A stretch of 64,000 bases of DNA from Artocarpus heterophyllus (Eukaryota; Streptophyta; Magnoliopsida; Rosales; Moraceae). This document shows, in pieces, positions 32,197-45,104 of the stretch. Made by a program: the position numbers and the translations under genes. The notes beneath the pieces are model-generated. The model had not been told where the DNA came from and did not search any database. It saw only the letters and a list, made by a program, of their open reading frames with translations. Where the stretch lies: NCBI GenBank assembly GCA_025403435.1, contig CM046332.1:1471530-1535529 (forward strand). The letters are read 5' to 3'. Position 1 is the first letter of the stretch. Every line of letters begins with the position of its first letter.

Positions 32197-34268
32197 TGTC
32201 ACGACCTGAGACCCATGAGGTGACTTGACAGATTACTTAAATTAATTAAACCAAATTTAATTGAAAATGCCGATTAAATAATTAGTTTATTTGTGAAAAT
32301 ATGGTCAATTTTTAAAACCTTCAAAAGCAAATATAAAAAAGTAAAACAATAAAACCTAAAAAATACGAGTCGGGCCCCACCGAACCTACATTTGTACACA
32401 CACATAGTATCGACAATAAATAAATTACAACCACAGTTCAAATTAAAGGAAAGTAATTAAAACATTACATGCCTTGTTCAAATAAGAAAATAACCTAGTT
32501 AGAAAGGATCCCTACGATCCACGAGTTCGTCTAAGCCTCCTAGTCGTCTCTATGCGGGAATCCACCTAGTGGGGGAAATGTTTTAAAACAAATAAAATGT
32601 GAGCGAAAGGCCCAGTAGGACTAAGTTTTGAAAACATTAAATTTGGATATGAAAATCATTTATGAACAAAAGTTATAAACACAGTAAATGAAATCCATAA
32701 ATTTCATTCTTACCATTTATTCTATTTTCATCTAGAAATAATCTCTTTATTAAGTTTCTAGCAAAGCCATAACAATCACCACCATAATGGCCTATCTGGG
32801 TTTCGAGACCTACCTCCATGGTCGCACTCTAAACGACCCGATTTTTGAGTATAGCATCATGCTCTTTCATATCATTATTTAAAATCCCATATTACCGAAT
32901 GTGTTCATTACATCCATTATGTCGTTCATTTTGATCATTTCATTATTCAATAGTTTAAGAAAACACTTATAAAAATCCTTCTCAAATACTTCTTGAAAAC
33001 GTTTGAGAAAAATCTTTTTTATGGCCAAAATCCTTTTTGAAAACATGGCTACCAAAGAAAGATTTACAGTCCTACCTCGATATTTGGTACCGAAGCTCAA
33101 CACTATAGTTCCAACCCATTATACGTTAGCTCTATGGAACCATGAGCAACCCTAAAGAATAACTAAGTTTGTCAATATCTAACTTAGAGTATTCTACATC
33201 ACTATGCTATCTCATGGTATTTTAGTGTTCCATTTATGTTCATAAAATCTTGCTATAAGCTTAAGGTCTCTAATTAGGTTTTTAAACGACAAAAACGGGT
33301 GAAAACAAAAAATTTTTGCAAAACCTGATCGACCTGTCGGAGTCCCTGGCTCGACCTGCTAAACTGCTGTGTTCGACCTACCGACCATCTGGGTCTGGCT
33401 TGCTGAACCTGTTTTGAGTCTGGCCTGCCGATGGTATGAATTTGACCTACCGAACTGTCACGATATGGAAATTCCAAGTCTTGGGTTTTCATCAAATCCG
33501 AGCCCAAAACTCAATCAAACTTGTTTTTCTCAATTTCCAAAGCATATATAATGTTCAAGAATGATAATCAAGCATAATGGTACTTATTTAAAACCCTTTT
33601 TAACAAGTTTTCATGAAAATTTCTAAATAAATCTGAAAATAGAGAAAAAAAAAGGAAAAACTTGATTTAGCTTGGTTTTTGTTCATTCTAGCCTAGATTC
33701 ATAGTGATTTGGGTTCCACTAACTTAGATTAAGGATTTCCTAAGCTTAAGAAAGCTCGAATTTCAACATACAAGGAAAATTTGAGAATTGGGGGAAAAAA
33801 TTTGAAATTTTGAAAAAAGTAAACTAATCTCGAATTTGAGCTTTAAATAGAGTTTGTGGAAGCTCAATCTTGTTTCCTAGCTTCCAATCTAGTTGAGAAT
33901 CAAAGACTTAAGCTTAATTTTTGAATCAAAATTTGAGAGGGGAGAGAGAAAGAGAGAGGCAGCATGGGAGGAAGAGAGAAAGAGAGAGCTGAGAGAGAGT
34001 GAGGGAAAGAGGGACAGTGAGAGGGAATATATAGAGAGAAATTGAATGGTTTTGTAGAATACCGGCACATGGTTTTTCAAAAGGGAACGTATCAGGTACT
34101 TGACAAATTGTTTTGTTTCAAAATTCAAAATAGCAATTAAAAACAAATAAAAATTATCAAAAGTGAGATTAGTTTGAAAACATAATGAAATTAAGTTCTA
34201 ATTACATTATGGCACACTAATTCACCATCTTACACTAATTAAGCTTAATTAAACTTATGGGTGTTATA
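32197..34268 (-). repeat. 3' LTR of element C (2,072 bp)
   Basis: Begins TGTCACGACCTGAGACCC and ends GGGTGTTATA on the + strand. It shares the TATA-like AATATATAG (34026-34034) with the other LTR of this element, GA-rich tracts beside it, six decayed inverted-repeat units at about 33325-33455 and the conserved GTGAGCGAAAGGCCCAGTAG motif near 32599. It is clearly homologous to 40939-43007. Confidence 0.93.
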
Positions 34269-34309
34269 GCTCTCCACTCCCAAAAGAAATTTCATCCTCG
34301 AAATTGGAA

Positions 34310-35085
34310 ACAACATTAGAAACAAAATAGATGTAGATATAACTCTCGCATAGTGATTCTAACTCCTAAGTCACTTCATCAGCTTGGTGATACTTCCACG
34401 CAACTTTCACTATTGGTATATCACGACGTCGCAAACTTATTGCTTCTGGACCAACCCTTTCTCGTAGGTCATGTCCTTCTGGATCGATACATCATGGAAT
34501 GAGATGATCTTGCTTAGATCATGCAGACATTTTCGAAGCATCGACATGTGGAATACATTGTAGACATGAGAGAGCTCAGGAGGAAGATTGAGTTGATAAG
34601 CAACCACACAAACACAGTGAGAAATCTCAAACGGTTCAACATACCTCGGTGTAAGTTTTCCACTTACACTAAAACGTGAAATACCCTTGCATGGTGAAAC
34701 CTTGAAAAGAACGAAATCTCCTATTTTGAATTCCAAAGGTCGACGTTTCCTATTAGCATAACTCCTTTGCCTACTTTGAGCAGCTTTGAACCAATCACGA
34801 ATCATGACAACTTTCTCACTACTCTTATAGATTTCATTAGGTTTGATGACGATTTTATCCTCCTGTTCTATCCAACACACTGGTGATCGACATGGTCATC
34901 CATCGAGTGCTTCGAACGGTGCCATATCAATACTTGCTTGGTAACTGTTGTTGTAGGCGAATTCTACCAAATGTAGATGCTTCTTCCAATTCCCGCCAAA
35001 ATCCAATAAACAGGCACGCAACATATCCTCAAGGATCTAAATGACTCGCTGGGACTGCCTGTCAGTTTGAGGATGAAAAGTAGTG
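34310..35085 (-). pseudogene. Integrase C-terminal part and chromodomain of element C
   Basis: Minus-strand reading resembles the matching part of element B: CWIEQEDKIVIKPNEI, SRQRSYANRKRRPLEF, KLTPRYVEPFEISH and LPPELSHVYNVFHMSML, then a chromodomain-like tail in which a stop replaces the conserved Trp (ADEVT*ELE). It ends at 35085, where the inserted solo LTR begins; the upstream integrase resumes at 37333. Confidence 0.85.
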
Positions 35086-37332
35086 CCGTAAATGCCCTAA
35101 AAATGTTTCTTCTTAAACGATGGATGTATGTAGTATAAAAAGGTTGTCGTATCCACAAGGAGGTGAAAATTTATAACTCGGAAGATTGATAAATATAAAT
35201 GTTCAAAAAGGTATGCAGTTTTTCAAGACAAAGTTTAAAATAAAAAAATATTTTTGTGATTTTTTATTCAAAATTTAAAGCATAAAATTAAAACAGTGAA
35301 GCTTAAAGTTCCTTTGTATTTTCGCAATTGGTATGAAATTTTAACTCTAATTAATTAATTATCTAAGGCATTTGATTTATCATATTTTTTCTCATTAATT
35401 GCAAGCACTTTTACTATTTTTATAAGTTAATCGAGAGTGACGATATAGCAAGCCATAATACAGTAAGGGTCTTCCTATAAAATAGTAAAATAATCATCTC
35501 TCAATGATTAGGTGCACTAATTATGAAAATTATAACTGTTGTCACTACAATTATAATTAATATAATTTTAAGGTAGAAAATACAATAACAAATCAAAATT
35601 ATTATATTTTAATGGAATAAATTATTAATTTCAACAACACCTCGACTTATTAATTGGTTTAAGAATACACTATACTATCCTTTGTCTATAATAAATCAAG
35701 AATTACCAAGCATTTACTGTGTCAGTCAATGTCTATAATACAGTAAAAAATCAACTTAATAAGCGAGCGTGATTTTAGTATTATTAATATTAATTATGTA
35801 ACATAATTAAATTACATAAATAAAGCATGACTAAATTTATGCAAGAATTGGGTAGCATAACAACATTAATAATAATTATTAAAAACATAAAGATATAATT
35901 TACTCCATAAAATATAAGCGTTACAGCACAGATATAGAGTCGAAATCTATATCAGAATACTATACATACAAGATTATCTCTTTGCCTCACCAGATTTTTT
36001 ATACTAATTTAGACATTATTTATTATTTTTACCCAGGGATAAAAAATAAATAAAAGAAGTAAAAAATAATAAAAGAAGAGAAGGTAGAAGAAGGAGAAGG
36101 CCCGAAGGCCTTTGAAGGGTGTCGATCAAGGGGGGAAAGCCCCTTTATTTATAGTCCAAATATTGCACTGTTTATCACTTTTTTTTTAATATTTTTTCAC
36201 TGTTGAAAAGGATCAAAATGATCCTTGCCAGGCCCTCGCCAATTCCCGAGATTCTCGTGATGATGATTTTAATTTTTTTTTCTTTTCTTTCGTGTTGATC
36301 CACGTCCGTTAGGGTGGGTTTTTGCCTTTGTAATCTTGTGCTTCACAGTGACTGGCGGCATGAAACAGGCGCAATTTGGACCGTTAATTTCTCGATCCAA
36401 AGACTCCTAGACGCAGGTGAAAATGGGACAAGTGGGACCCCATGGCCCACAAACAGAGACCACTAGATCGGTCAGATGATTAGCATCAAATGGTTGGAAG
36501 GACGGCTTCAGTGTGAACGACTGTACATGATTGGACAGCCATGAAATTGACTACTGACGCACTTGAGAGTTGTTGGCGCGTGTAATACACGCGCAAATCA
36601 AATCTTGCCACATGGAACCCATCAGTGATGCGCAACTGATGATGCATTGACATGTGTCCCTACTTTGGACGACCAAGATTGCTTGGGTGGCTAATCCAAG
36701 GGTCACAAACGCGCCACATGTTCTCCATATACAAAATCAATTTTTTAATATTTTTGAGGTATTTGATGTCTGATTTTGTCCCTTTTTGCACCATTTTGCT
36801 TAGTTTTTTCTCGAGATTTCAAATCTAAAATTCACAAACATACTAAAATTAATTATTTTACAAACAAAATACTTACAAAAAATATTAAAAATATTTATTT
36901 TACATTAAAACACACAAAAATTGCTAAAAATAGATAAAGACTTCTAAAATTAACAAACCTTAACAGATATGCTATTTAAGACTAGAGATTATTTTTAGAA
37001 ATTACTATAAACATATTAAAACATATTTACAGACTCAAAACTTATTTACAAATATTTTATGACTCAAAATAAAATCACACAACATAAATTTTCTGGTTTT
37101 GACTATTTACAAACTAATCACATATTTAACATACTGAAACGACTCTAAAAGTTATTAAAAATATTATTAAACATAAAAACACACTAAAAACACATTTTTA
37201 AACACATTTTCACACTAAGACACAAAAACACTTATTAATACAAAAATGCTATTAATTAGAGGATTTAATGAGAAATAAAAGCATAAATAAATGATTTAAG
37301 CCTTTGAAAATATACACTTTTATAATCTCATA
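35086..37332 (-). mobile_element. 2.25-kb solo LTR-like insertion in element C integrase
   Basis: Comparison with the uninterrupted site in elements A and B shows a clean insertion flanked by TAGTG at 35081-35085 and 37333-37337. The insert has no coding capacity. On the minus strand a TATA box (CTATAAATAA, 36145-36154) is followed by a CT-rich leader, which fits an LTR in minus orientation. Its ends are not a clean TG...CA (CCGTAAATGCC at left, AATCTCATA at right), possibly through decay. The 5-bp duplication fits an LTR-retrotransposon integrase. Family unknown. Confidence 0.7.
36145..36154 (-). promoter_or_regulatory. TATA box of the solo LTR-like insertion
   Basis: On the minus strand GGACTATAAATAAAGGGGC is followed by GGCCTTCGGGCCTTCTCCTT and CT-rich sequence, a typical plant core promoter layout. 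About 1.2 kb lies upstream as U3 and 1.06 kb downstream as R/U5. Confidence 0.5.
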
Positions 37333-38330
37333 TAGTGTTGAAATTCAAATCTATGCCTAAGGCTTCCTAGAAACTCCTCCAATGCTTGGCGTTAAATCGT
37401 GTGTCTCTATTAAAGGTAATCGACAATGGAACTCCATGTAATCTAACAATATTCTCAAGGTTTAACTCTTCAAGAACTCTCATGAAACATCAATCTAAAG
37501 GGTATAAAATACACTGGATTCATCAACCTTTCGACAACGACCTAGATCGCATCATGTTTAGGCTCTATCCTTGGCAAACTAGTGAGGGAATCCATCATAA
37601 CATGCTCCCATTTCCACCCAGGAATAAGAAGCTACTAAAGCTGTCCAGTGGGCTTCTGATGCTTAGCTTTCATCTGAAGACAAGTCACACATCCAATGAT
37701 GTACTTTAAGACATCCTCTCTCATTCCTCTCCACCAATATTGCCTCTTCTAATCACGACACATCTTTGTGCTTTCTAGATGAATAGCAAATCAAGACTTG
37801 TGAGCTTCGTCCATTACCACCTTTGTCATATCCTCTATTGTAGGTATTGCCAGACATTCCCTAAAGCACAACGAGCCATCTGCATAAATTTTCATTCTTC
37901 AAACTGCTCTCTATTTTGAATCTGTGTCCATATTCCTTATAGATGTTGATCTCGCCATTGATTCTGCTTCACCATTTGCACGAGCGCTGGGGTAGACTCC
38001 ATATGATATATTGAAACTTGATCATTATCTTCATAGTACTACAGCCTGTACTCACTGACCATAGCATCTCCCTTCCAATCCTCTACTGCCAAGCAAGCAA
38101 GAATCCCAAAAAACTTCCTACTGAGCGCATTTGCAACCACATTGGCCTTCCCTGGATGACACTACAGTGTTGAGTCATAATCCTCCATGTATTTCATCCA
38201 TCTTTGTTGCCTTGAATTCAAAACCTTATAAGTGAACAAATACTTTAATCTCCTATAATATAAAAAACCTGAAATGTCTCCCCGTACAAATAGCATCTTC
38301 AAATCATTAAGGCGTGAATCACTGCTGCAA
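37333..38330 (-). pseudogene. Integrase zinc domain and end of RNase H, element C
   Basis: Minus-strand reading matches the HHCC region and integrase core start of element B, with stops and frameshifts throughout. Between RNase H and integrase the codon after CAT CTA is TAA (37937-37939), the position that is TAG in elements A (8302-8304) and B (48737-48739). The RNase H end (DALSRK-like) lies near 38120. Confidence 0.82.
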
Positions 38331-38990
38331 GCTCTAAATCATATGTGAGGTAGTTATCCTTGTGAGGTCTTAGCTGTCACGGTCCGTATGCCACAGCTTG
38401 TCCACGTTGCAGTAGTACACATCCAAGTCCACGTCCTGAGGCATCTGTGTAGACTTCGTATGGCTCGTCACTACTCGGTATGATTAACACTGGAAGACAT
38501 ACTTGCATTCTTCATCCTATTCGAACCAAATGTCCTTTTCAATCGATCATGTCAAAGGTGCTATTATTTTTGAGAAATCCTACACAAATTTCCTATAAGA
38601 TCCAGCGAGCCCCAAGAAACTATAAGATCTGCCATATTCCTATTACACTATTGCTTTTATCTTGGAAGGACCTACTAGAATACCTTGCTTAGAGATGATA
38701 TGCCCCAAAAACTTAACCTCAGTCAACCAAAATTCACACTTTTCCTACTTAGCATATAGTTGATGGCATCCAAAACGCAGTCCATCTTCGAGAAATATCA
38801 AGAACCCCCCTAACTGATCGAATAACTTATTGATCCTAGGCAATGGATACTTTTCTTCACTAAGACCCGATTCAGCTGCCGATAATCAATACGCAACCTA
38901 AGAGTACTGTCATGTTTCTTGGCAAATAAGACCGGTGCATTCCACGATGACACACTATTCTACATGTACCCTTTATCTACAAATTTCTGA
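38331..38990 (-). pseudogene. RT and RNase H of element C, catalytic core deleted
   Basis: On the minus strand the RT fingers lead to [13 protein letters not shown] near 38815-38850 and the segment matching [12 protein letters not shown], then jump straight to [18 protein letters not shown] near 38720-38765. The segment matching about 7188-7439 of element A, including the FIDD active site, is missing. The two edges carry similar short words (CATCAACT and CACCAGTT-like). RNase H follows in decayed form. This copy cannot make RT. Confidence 0.85.
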
Positions 38991-39660
38991 AGTTGTTTTC
39001 TTAGCTCCATCACTGCTTGCGCCATTCAGTATAGTGCTACAGAGATTGAAATGGTCCTCGAAAGTAGCTCGATGCTAAATTTAATCTCTCAGTGTAGTGG
39101 TAATCTAGGTAACTCGTCGGAGAATACATCATCAAACTCACCAACCACTGGTATCACTGTATTCCTTTCTGCTATGCTCGATTCTATCCCTAGGTCCAAA
39201 AAAAGTGCATAGTATGCCAAATTCTTTTATCCTCCAAGACATATCTTTATGAGTCGCCCAATCATCATTTGATCATTACCACCTTAGTAAATAATCGTCG
39301 TCCCCCTATTAGACACTAGGGTTACCTTCTTAAGGTGATAATCTACAATGACAATATATCTGGATAACTAGTCCTTTCCTAAGATTACATCATATGAACT
39401 TATAGGGATTACAATTAAATCACTTTTCAAAATCTAATCCCCAATTAGTATTTTACAAGATTTACATATCTAGTTTACATGCACTCGCCCCAAGGGTGAG
39501 GTAATGACCAGAGGCTCATCAAATTCCTCTATTTCTAATCCCAAGGCATGTACAATTGAACTTGAAACGAGAAAATGAGTGGCACCAGTATCGAACAAAA
39601 TATGGGCCAAAATTAGGAAACTAAAATCGTACCATCAACTACCATGTTGCTGGTTTGCTC
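38991..39660 (-). pseudogene. Protease region of element C
   Basis: The minus strand reads FDTGATHFLVSSSIVHALGL near 39540-39600, keeping DTGA (Ser after it replaced by Thr), followed by [14 protein letters not shown]. Stops and shifts lie downstream toward the RT. Alignment to the protease of element B is clear. Confidence 0.85.
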
Positions 39661-40835
39661 ATCTGAAACCTTTGAAGTCGTGGTATGAACTTCGGCTAAA
39701 GCCTTCCTTTTTCCCTTATTAGCTTTGCTTAGTCCCGGGTTGGTCGGTCGATAGTATTGCGATGGAGGATACTACACACTCGCTGTACTGGGTGCTCTAT
39801 ACTATGAGACATTCCTTTGAAAATTCTACGACTGATAACCCAATGCTGGATATGGCATTTGCTGAGGAGTGAACTGATGGAACTTCAACGACAAGATTTG
39901 CTAGGTAGAGCTAAAGACAGAGGTTGAGGCTAACGACTTATGCCTTCTATGGTCTGAGATCCTTGTCGAGTGTTCCTTATTGGGAAATTCCTCTTGATGT
40001 GTCCCAGCTATTGGCAATAGTGGCAATGGAAGTTATGGAGGTGCTTTCTCCGCTACCTGATGAACTGCTACTCCCACTGTTAGTGTTTTTGTGCTCGTTC
40101 TTCCCTTGAGCTTGATGGCTATTATTACCTCTCTTGTTGCCCCATTGAGGCCCTCCTGAAGTCCTTGCCCTGTTCTCAAAGTATGTATCATTATCGCTTT
40201 CCACTGACAAGACTAATGGCACCAACTCACCATAATTTCAAAGTGGCAAGGCAACCAATGGTTGTCGATGGATGCTTTGAACCCTTCCAAAAACTTGATA
40301 CATTTTTCTCGTTCAGATGCCATAGCAGATGGAGCAAATTTAGCCATCTCGATGAATTTCTCCTCGTACTCTCAAACCATTATATCACCTTGTTCTAGTT
40401 TGTAAAATTCGGTAATCTTTTGATCTTTATACCCTTGTGGAAAATAACGCTCATAGAACAACTTTTTAAACCCGTCCTAGCTGACATTCCTATTACTTTC
40501 CAATGCTGTGCCTACTTTCACCAAGTGCTCACACTTCCTTCCAGTTTATCGACCGCAACTTCTACATAATATTCCACTAGTACATCAAGGGTATCCAAAT
40601 GTTTCATCATCGAGTCTAACCAATACTTTGCCACTTGCGGGTCCCCATTTTCGTCAAAATTTAAGTTGGACACATGCCAAAATTCCCTGAAATACTCGTG
40701 CCGGCGACTTGCCTAAGAATCCTCAGGCCTAGCCTTTGCTGCCATCTGTCGAGAAGTAGCAATCATAGCCCACATCATGCCTTCATCATTTGTGGGATTT
40801 GCGTTGGCAGTAGTTGGACGACACCCAGGTGCCAT
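39661..40835 (-). pseudogene. gag: Gag of element C
   Basis: The start MAPGCRPTTANANPTNDEGM is on the minus strand at 40835, matching the gag starts of elements A and B. The gag domain is recognisable (NFDENGDPQVAKYWLDSM, LDTL) with several stops. The zinc knuckle near 39980-40030 reads CHYCQ*LGHIKRNFP: a stop replaces Gln and the last Cys is Phe, so metal binding is lost. At the gag-pol junction, the codon matching the TAG shared by A and B is CAA (39817-39819), which shows that Gln was probably the older state. Confidence 0.85.
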
Positions 40836-40924
40836 TCTCTCAGTTTCAAAAACAAAATTGGACTATCAATGGTTCTTCATTGCCATTCCTATGTGTGCAC
40901 AATTCCCAAGGTCCATAACCTAGG

Positions 40925-40936
40925 GCTCTAATACAT
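40925..40936 (-). other. Decayed primer-binding site of element C
   Basis: GCTCTAATACAT on the + strand corresponds to GCTCTGATACCA of element B with one substitution and one lost C. It lies directly beside the 5' LTR as expected. Confidence 0.7.
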
Positions 40937-40938
40937 TC

Positions 40939-43007
40939 TGTCATGCATGAGACCCAAGAAGTGATGTGGCAGATTAATAAATTAATTACCAAAAATTTAA
41001 TTAAAAACGCTAATTAAATAGTTAGTTTATTTGTGAAAATAGGGTGAATTTTTAAAACCTTCAAAAGCAAATATAATATAGTAAAATAATAAAACCTAAT
41101 AAATACGAGTCGAGCCCCACCGGACCCACATTGGTGCATACACATAGTATCGACAATAAATATATTACAACTACAATCCAAATTAAAGAAAAGTAATTAA
41201 AACATTATATGCCTTGTATAAATAAGTAAATAACCTAGTCAGAGAGGATCTCTACGATCCATGAGTTTGTCTAAGCCTCATAGTCGTCTCTATACTGCAA
41301 TCCACCTAGTGGGGGAAAGGTTTTAAAATAAAGAAAATATGAGCAAAAGGCTTAGTAGGACAAAGTTTTGAAAACATTAAATTTGAATATGAAAATCATT
41401 TATAAACAAAAGTTATAAAACACAGTAAATGAAATCCATAAATTTCATTCGTCCCATTTATTCTATTTTCATCTAGAAATAATCTCTTTATTAATTTTCA
41501 GGCAAACCCATAACAATTATTGTCGTAGTGGCCAGATGAGTTTCGTGACCTGCCCCAAGGTCGCACTCTAGACGACCCGATCTCTAAGTATGACATCATG
41601 CTCTTTTATATCATTATTCAAAATCCCATATTACTGAATGTGTTCATTACATCCATTATGTCGTTCATTATGATCATTTCATTATTCAATAGTTCAAGAA
41701 AACACTGATAAAAATCCTTCTCAAATACTTCTTGAAAACGTTTGAGAAAAATTATTTTTATGGCCAAAATCCTTTTTGAAAACATGGCTATCGAAGAAAG
41801 GTTTAGAGTCCTACCTTGATATTTGGTATTGAAGCTCAACACCGTAGTCCCAACCTATTATACATTAGCTCCACGGAACCACAAGCAATCTTAAAGAATA
41901 ACTAAGTTTGTCAATATTTAACTTAGAGTATTCTACATTACCATGCTATCTCATGGTGTCTTAGTGTGCCATTTATGTTCATAAAATCATGCTATAAGCT
42001 TAAGGTCTGTAATTAGGCTTTTAAATGGCAAAAAACGGGTGAAAACAACAAATTTTTGCAAAACCCGATCGGCCTGCCGGACTCTCTGGTCTAGCTTGCT
42101 GAACTACTGTGTTCGACCTACCGACCATCTGGGTCTGGCCTACCAAAGCCGCTTTGAGTTTGGCCTGCCGATGGTATGAATTTAGCTTGCCAAACTGTCG
42201 CGATCTGGAAATTTCAAGTCTTAGGTTTTCATCAAATCCGAGACCAAAACTCAATCAAACTTGTTTTTCTCAATTCTTAAAGCATATATAATGTTCAAAA
42301 ATGATAATCAAGTACAATGGAACTTATTTAAACCCCTTTTTAACAAGTTTTCTTGAAAATTTCTAAATAAATCCAAAAATGAAAAAAAGGGAAAAACATG
42401 ATTTAGCTCTCTTTATGTTCAATCTAGACTAGATTCATGGTGATTTGGGTTCCATTAACTTAGATTAAGGGTTTCGTAAGCTCAAGGAAGCTCGGATTTC
42501 AACATACAAGGAAAATTTGAGAATTGGGAGAAAAAGTTTAAAATTTTGAAAAAAGTAAACTAATCTCGAATTTGAGTTTTAAATCGAGTTTGTGGAAGCT
42601 TGATCTTGTTTCCTAGCTTCCTATCTAGCTGAGAATCGAAGAATTGAGCTCAATTTTTGAACCAAAATTTAAGAGGGAAGAGAGAGAGAGGCAGGCTAGG
42701 AGGAAGAGAGAATGAGAGAGCTGAGAGAGAGTGAGGGAAAGAGGGAGAGTGAGAAAGAATATATAGAGGAAAATTGAGTGGTTTTGTAGAATACCAACAC
42801 ATGGTTTTCCAGAAGGGAACGTTTCAGGTATTTGACAAATTGTTTTGCTTTAAAACTCAAAATAGCAAGTAAAAACAAATAAAAATGATCAAAAGTGAGA
42901 TTAGTTGAAAACATCACAAAGTAATTAAATTAAGCTCCAATTATATTATAACACATTAATTCACCATCTTACACTAATTAAGCTTAATTAAACTTATGGA
43001 TGTTGCA
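40939..43007 (-). repeat. 5' LTR of element C (2,069 bp)
   Basis: Begins TGTCATGCATGAGACCC and ends GGATGTTGCA on the + strand. It is colinear with 32197-34268: conserved GAGCAAAAGGCTTAGTAGG motif near 41341, decayed inverted repeats at about 42068-42200, TATA-like AATATATAG at 42758-42766. Divergence from the other LTR is visible throughout, so the insertion is old. Confidence 0.93.
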
Positions 43008-45104
43008 CTCCGATCGACCAAGATCGAGAGACTAACAACACAGAGGCTAATCACAATGCCACAAAAAACAACAACTTGCAGACTAAAAAAAACATACATC
43101 AAAAAGTGGCGAACTACCTCAATTGTTATACCAACAACCTAATATAACACAGAAAACAAACTACTAAAGAACGGAAATTATTTGTATTGATAATTAATAT
43201 TTGGAGATGTAATGACGTATTGGCCTTACTTAATTATAAAATGCCGATTGTTTTTTCAAAAAAAAAAAAAAAAAAGGTCAGCATTTTAATCGGTATCGTG
43301 ACCATCACCATTTATGTAAATATAATTTTTTATTAAAAAAATTTAGCTTAAAAAAATAGGTAAAACTAATATTGTCTATCACTATTAATATTTAGCAATT
43401 ACATATCCACGATATATCAATTATAAGACTACAACTATTTATATAAGGACGCTCACAACTTTAGGTATTTAGAAAATGGAAAAATAAGCCAAAAAAATCA
43501 CTGCAGATAATATAGCATAAACCATTTGCACGATTGGTGGACATTAATGTTAGATTAAAAAAGTCATCGGCATTAATATTCGATGAATATATACATTTGG
43601 CGCACTCCTATGTTTTTCCATCGGCGTTAACTCTTTTCATGTGTATCAAATTCTATAAGTTAAAAAATATATATATTTTTACAAATTTAAGTAAATAACA
43701 TTTTTACACTAAAAATTTGAGCCAAATAACAAGTTTTTTAAAAATATTATAGTAAATAGTAGTAAATAAAAGTTTATTTGGTAAATTATTTTTTACTTGT
43801 AGTAAATAGATTTTTTATCTAGTAAATTTTTTATTACCTAATTAATTTGTTATTTACTTTAAATATTGTTATTGGGGTCTGGTAGATTCGCAGGATATGA
43901 CTTGTCGCGGTAGTACACGCGTTGGTCTCTGATTCACTAGTATTGGTGATAATGTGGCTGGAACGATGGATAAATTCATACAAGATGACTTCGGTAGGAC
44001 CTCTAATGGGTAGTGGGGATGGTTAAGCCTAGACTAAACTAACGAAGATGACTTCTAAGGCCCACTCCTCTATGAGCAACCAAGAAAACTTGTGACAAAA
44101 ACCAAGAAGATGCAAGCATGTAGTAATGGAGGAACTATCATAAACGGTGATGGTGGGATGAGTGCTCATTGATTGATGGAGAAATGGATTTAGATAATAG
44201 AGACAAATCTGTCTCCATCGTTAGGTCTGGGCTAATGTCGTGGGTTGGAAAGCTTATGTGCTAAGCTTTATAGCACCTTAAGTTTTTTGGAAAATGTGCT
44301 CTATAGACAAACACGCGTCACCTTCTCGTTGGGTTCGCACTATCTAGAGGTGAGGCTTGAACTCCAAAAACTCCTAAGGTTGGTGACGAACTTCAACAAA
44401 GCTTCTAATTGTTTTAGTCGTAATCTCGTAAGATTTACAGAGGCTGAAGTGGTAATAGAGGAGGGATTCGATCTCTAACAATGGAACTGATGAACTTTTA
44501 ATGGAAAATTTTTCAAGTCCAAAGAGCACAAACTTGGAAGAGAATGATGGTGATTTTCTAAAGAGATGGAGAGCAAAAATGGTGTGAAAATATGGGCTTA
44601 AGTCCCTCTGATGGCCACTTGTTAAATGAAGAAGATGGAGGCTATTTATAGTTGAGATGGGTAGTTTGCTCCAAAGCTGGTCCCTTAGTGCTCCAACACT
44701 GCGTCCTAGCTCCTTTTTCCTCAGGAGCAAGTGGCGCTAGGTTCTTTCGAAGCTAACAAGCATGTTTCTCCCTCCAGCATAAGGTCTCTTCACTTTTGCC
44801 AAGTTTGAAATTTCTGATGCATTATCAGAATTATTTCAAAATTTTGAGTGGGAATTTATGACGGAGGCACGCACATGACGCCTTTGATGGTGGACTTTTG
44901 ACTTAGGCGGACGTCATTTCAAAGCAGATGGAGCCATGCCTCTGGAGGTGTTCCTTTGAAGGGGTGCTTGGTGCTCTAGAGATGCGTCTGGTGCTCCGTT
45001 GTTGGGTTTTTTTTAGCCTTTTTGCTACAAAAATGATTTCAGGACTTGTGTTTTGATTTCTTGGGTTGTGCTAAGACAAAAACGACATTATTGGGCTACC
45101 TTTC
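43008..45104. other. Unassigned sequence with a minus-strand promoter-like block
   Basis: 43008-43870 is AT-rich with an A run near 43259-43275. From about 43870 the composition is more even. On the minus strand AACTATAAATAGCCTCC (around 44641-44657) is a good TATA box followed by C/T-rich leader-like sequence, and a minus-strand frame at 44374-44730 follows it without any known domain. An LTR or 5' part of another element is likely. CTTTC at 45100-45104 is the left target duplication of element B. Confidence 0.4.

Larger units (their letters stand above)
32197..43007 (-). mobile_element. Ty3/Gypsy LTR retrotransposon, element C (old copy)
   Basis: Same family as elements A and B. LTRs lie at 32197-34268 (3') and 40939-43007 (5') with heavily decayed gag-pol between them on the minus strand. 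A 2,247-bp solo LTR (35086-37332) is inserted in its integrase, and the RT core is deleted. Without the insertion the interior is about 4.4 kb, close to the 4.7 kb of element B. No target duplication is seen: TTATG precedes the left end, but CTCCG follows the right end. Confidence 0.9.

Noticed and set aside
37386..40931. Plus-strand frames across element C
   Set aside because: They are antisense to the gag-pol pseudogene on the minus strand, as shown by gag, protease and RT motifs there.
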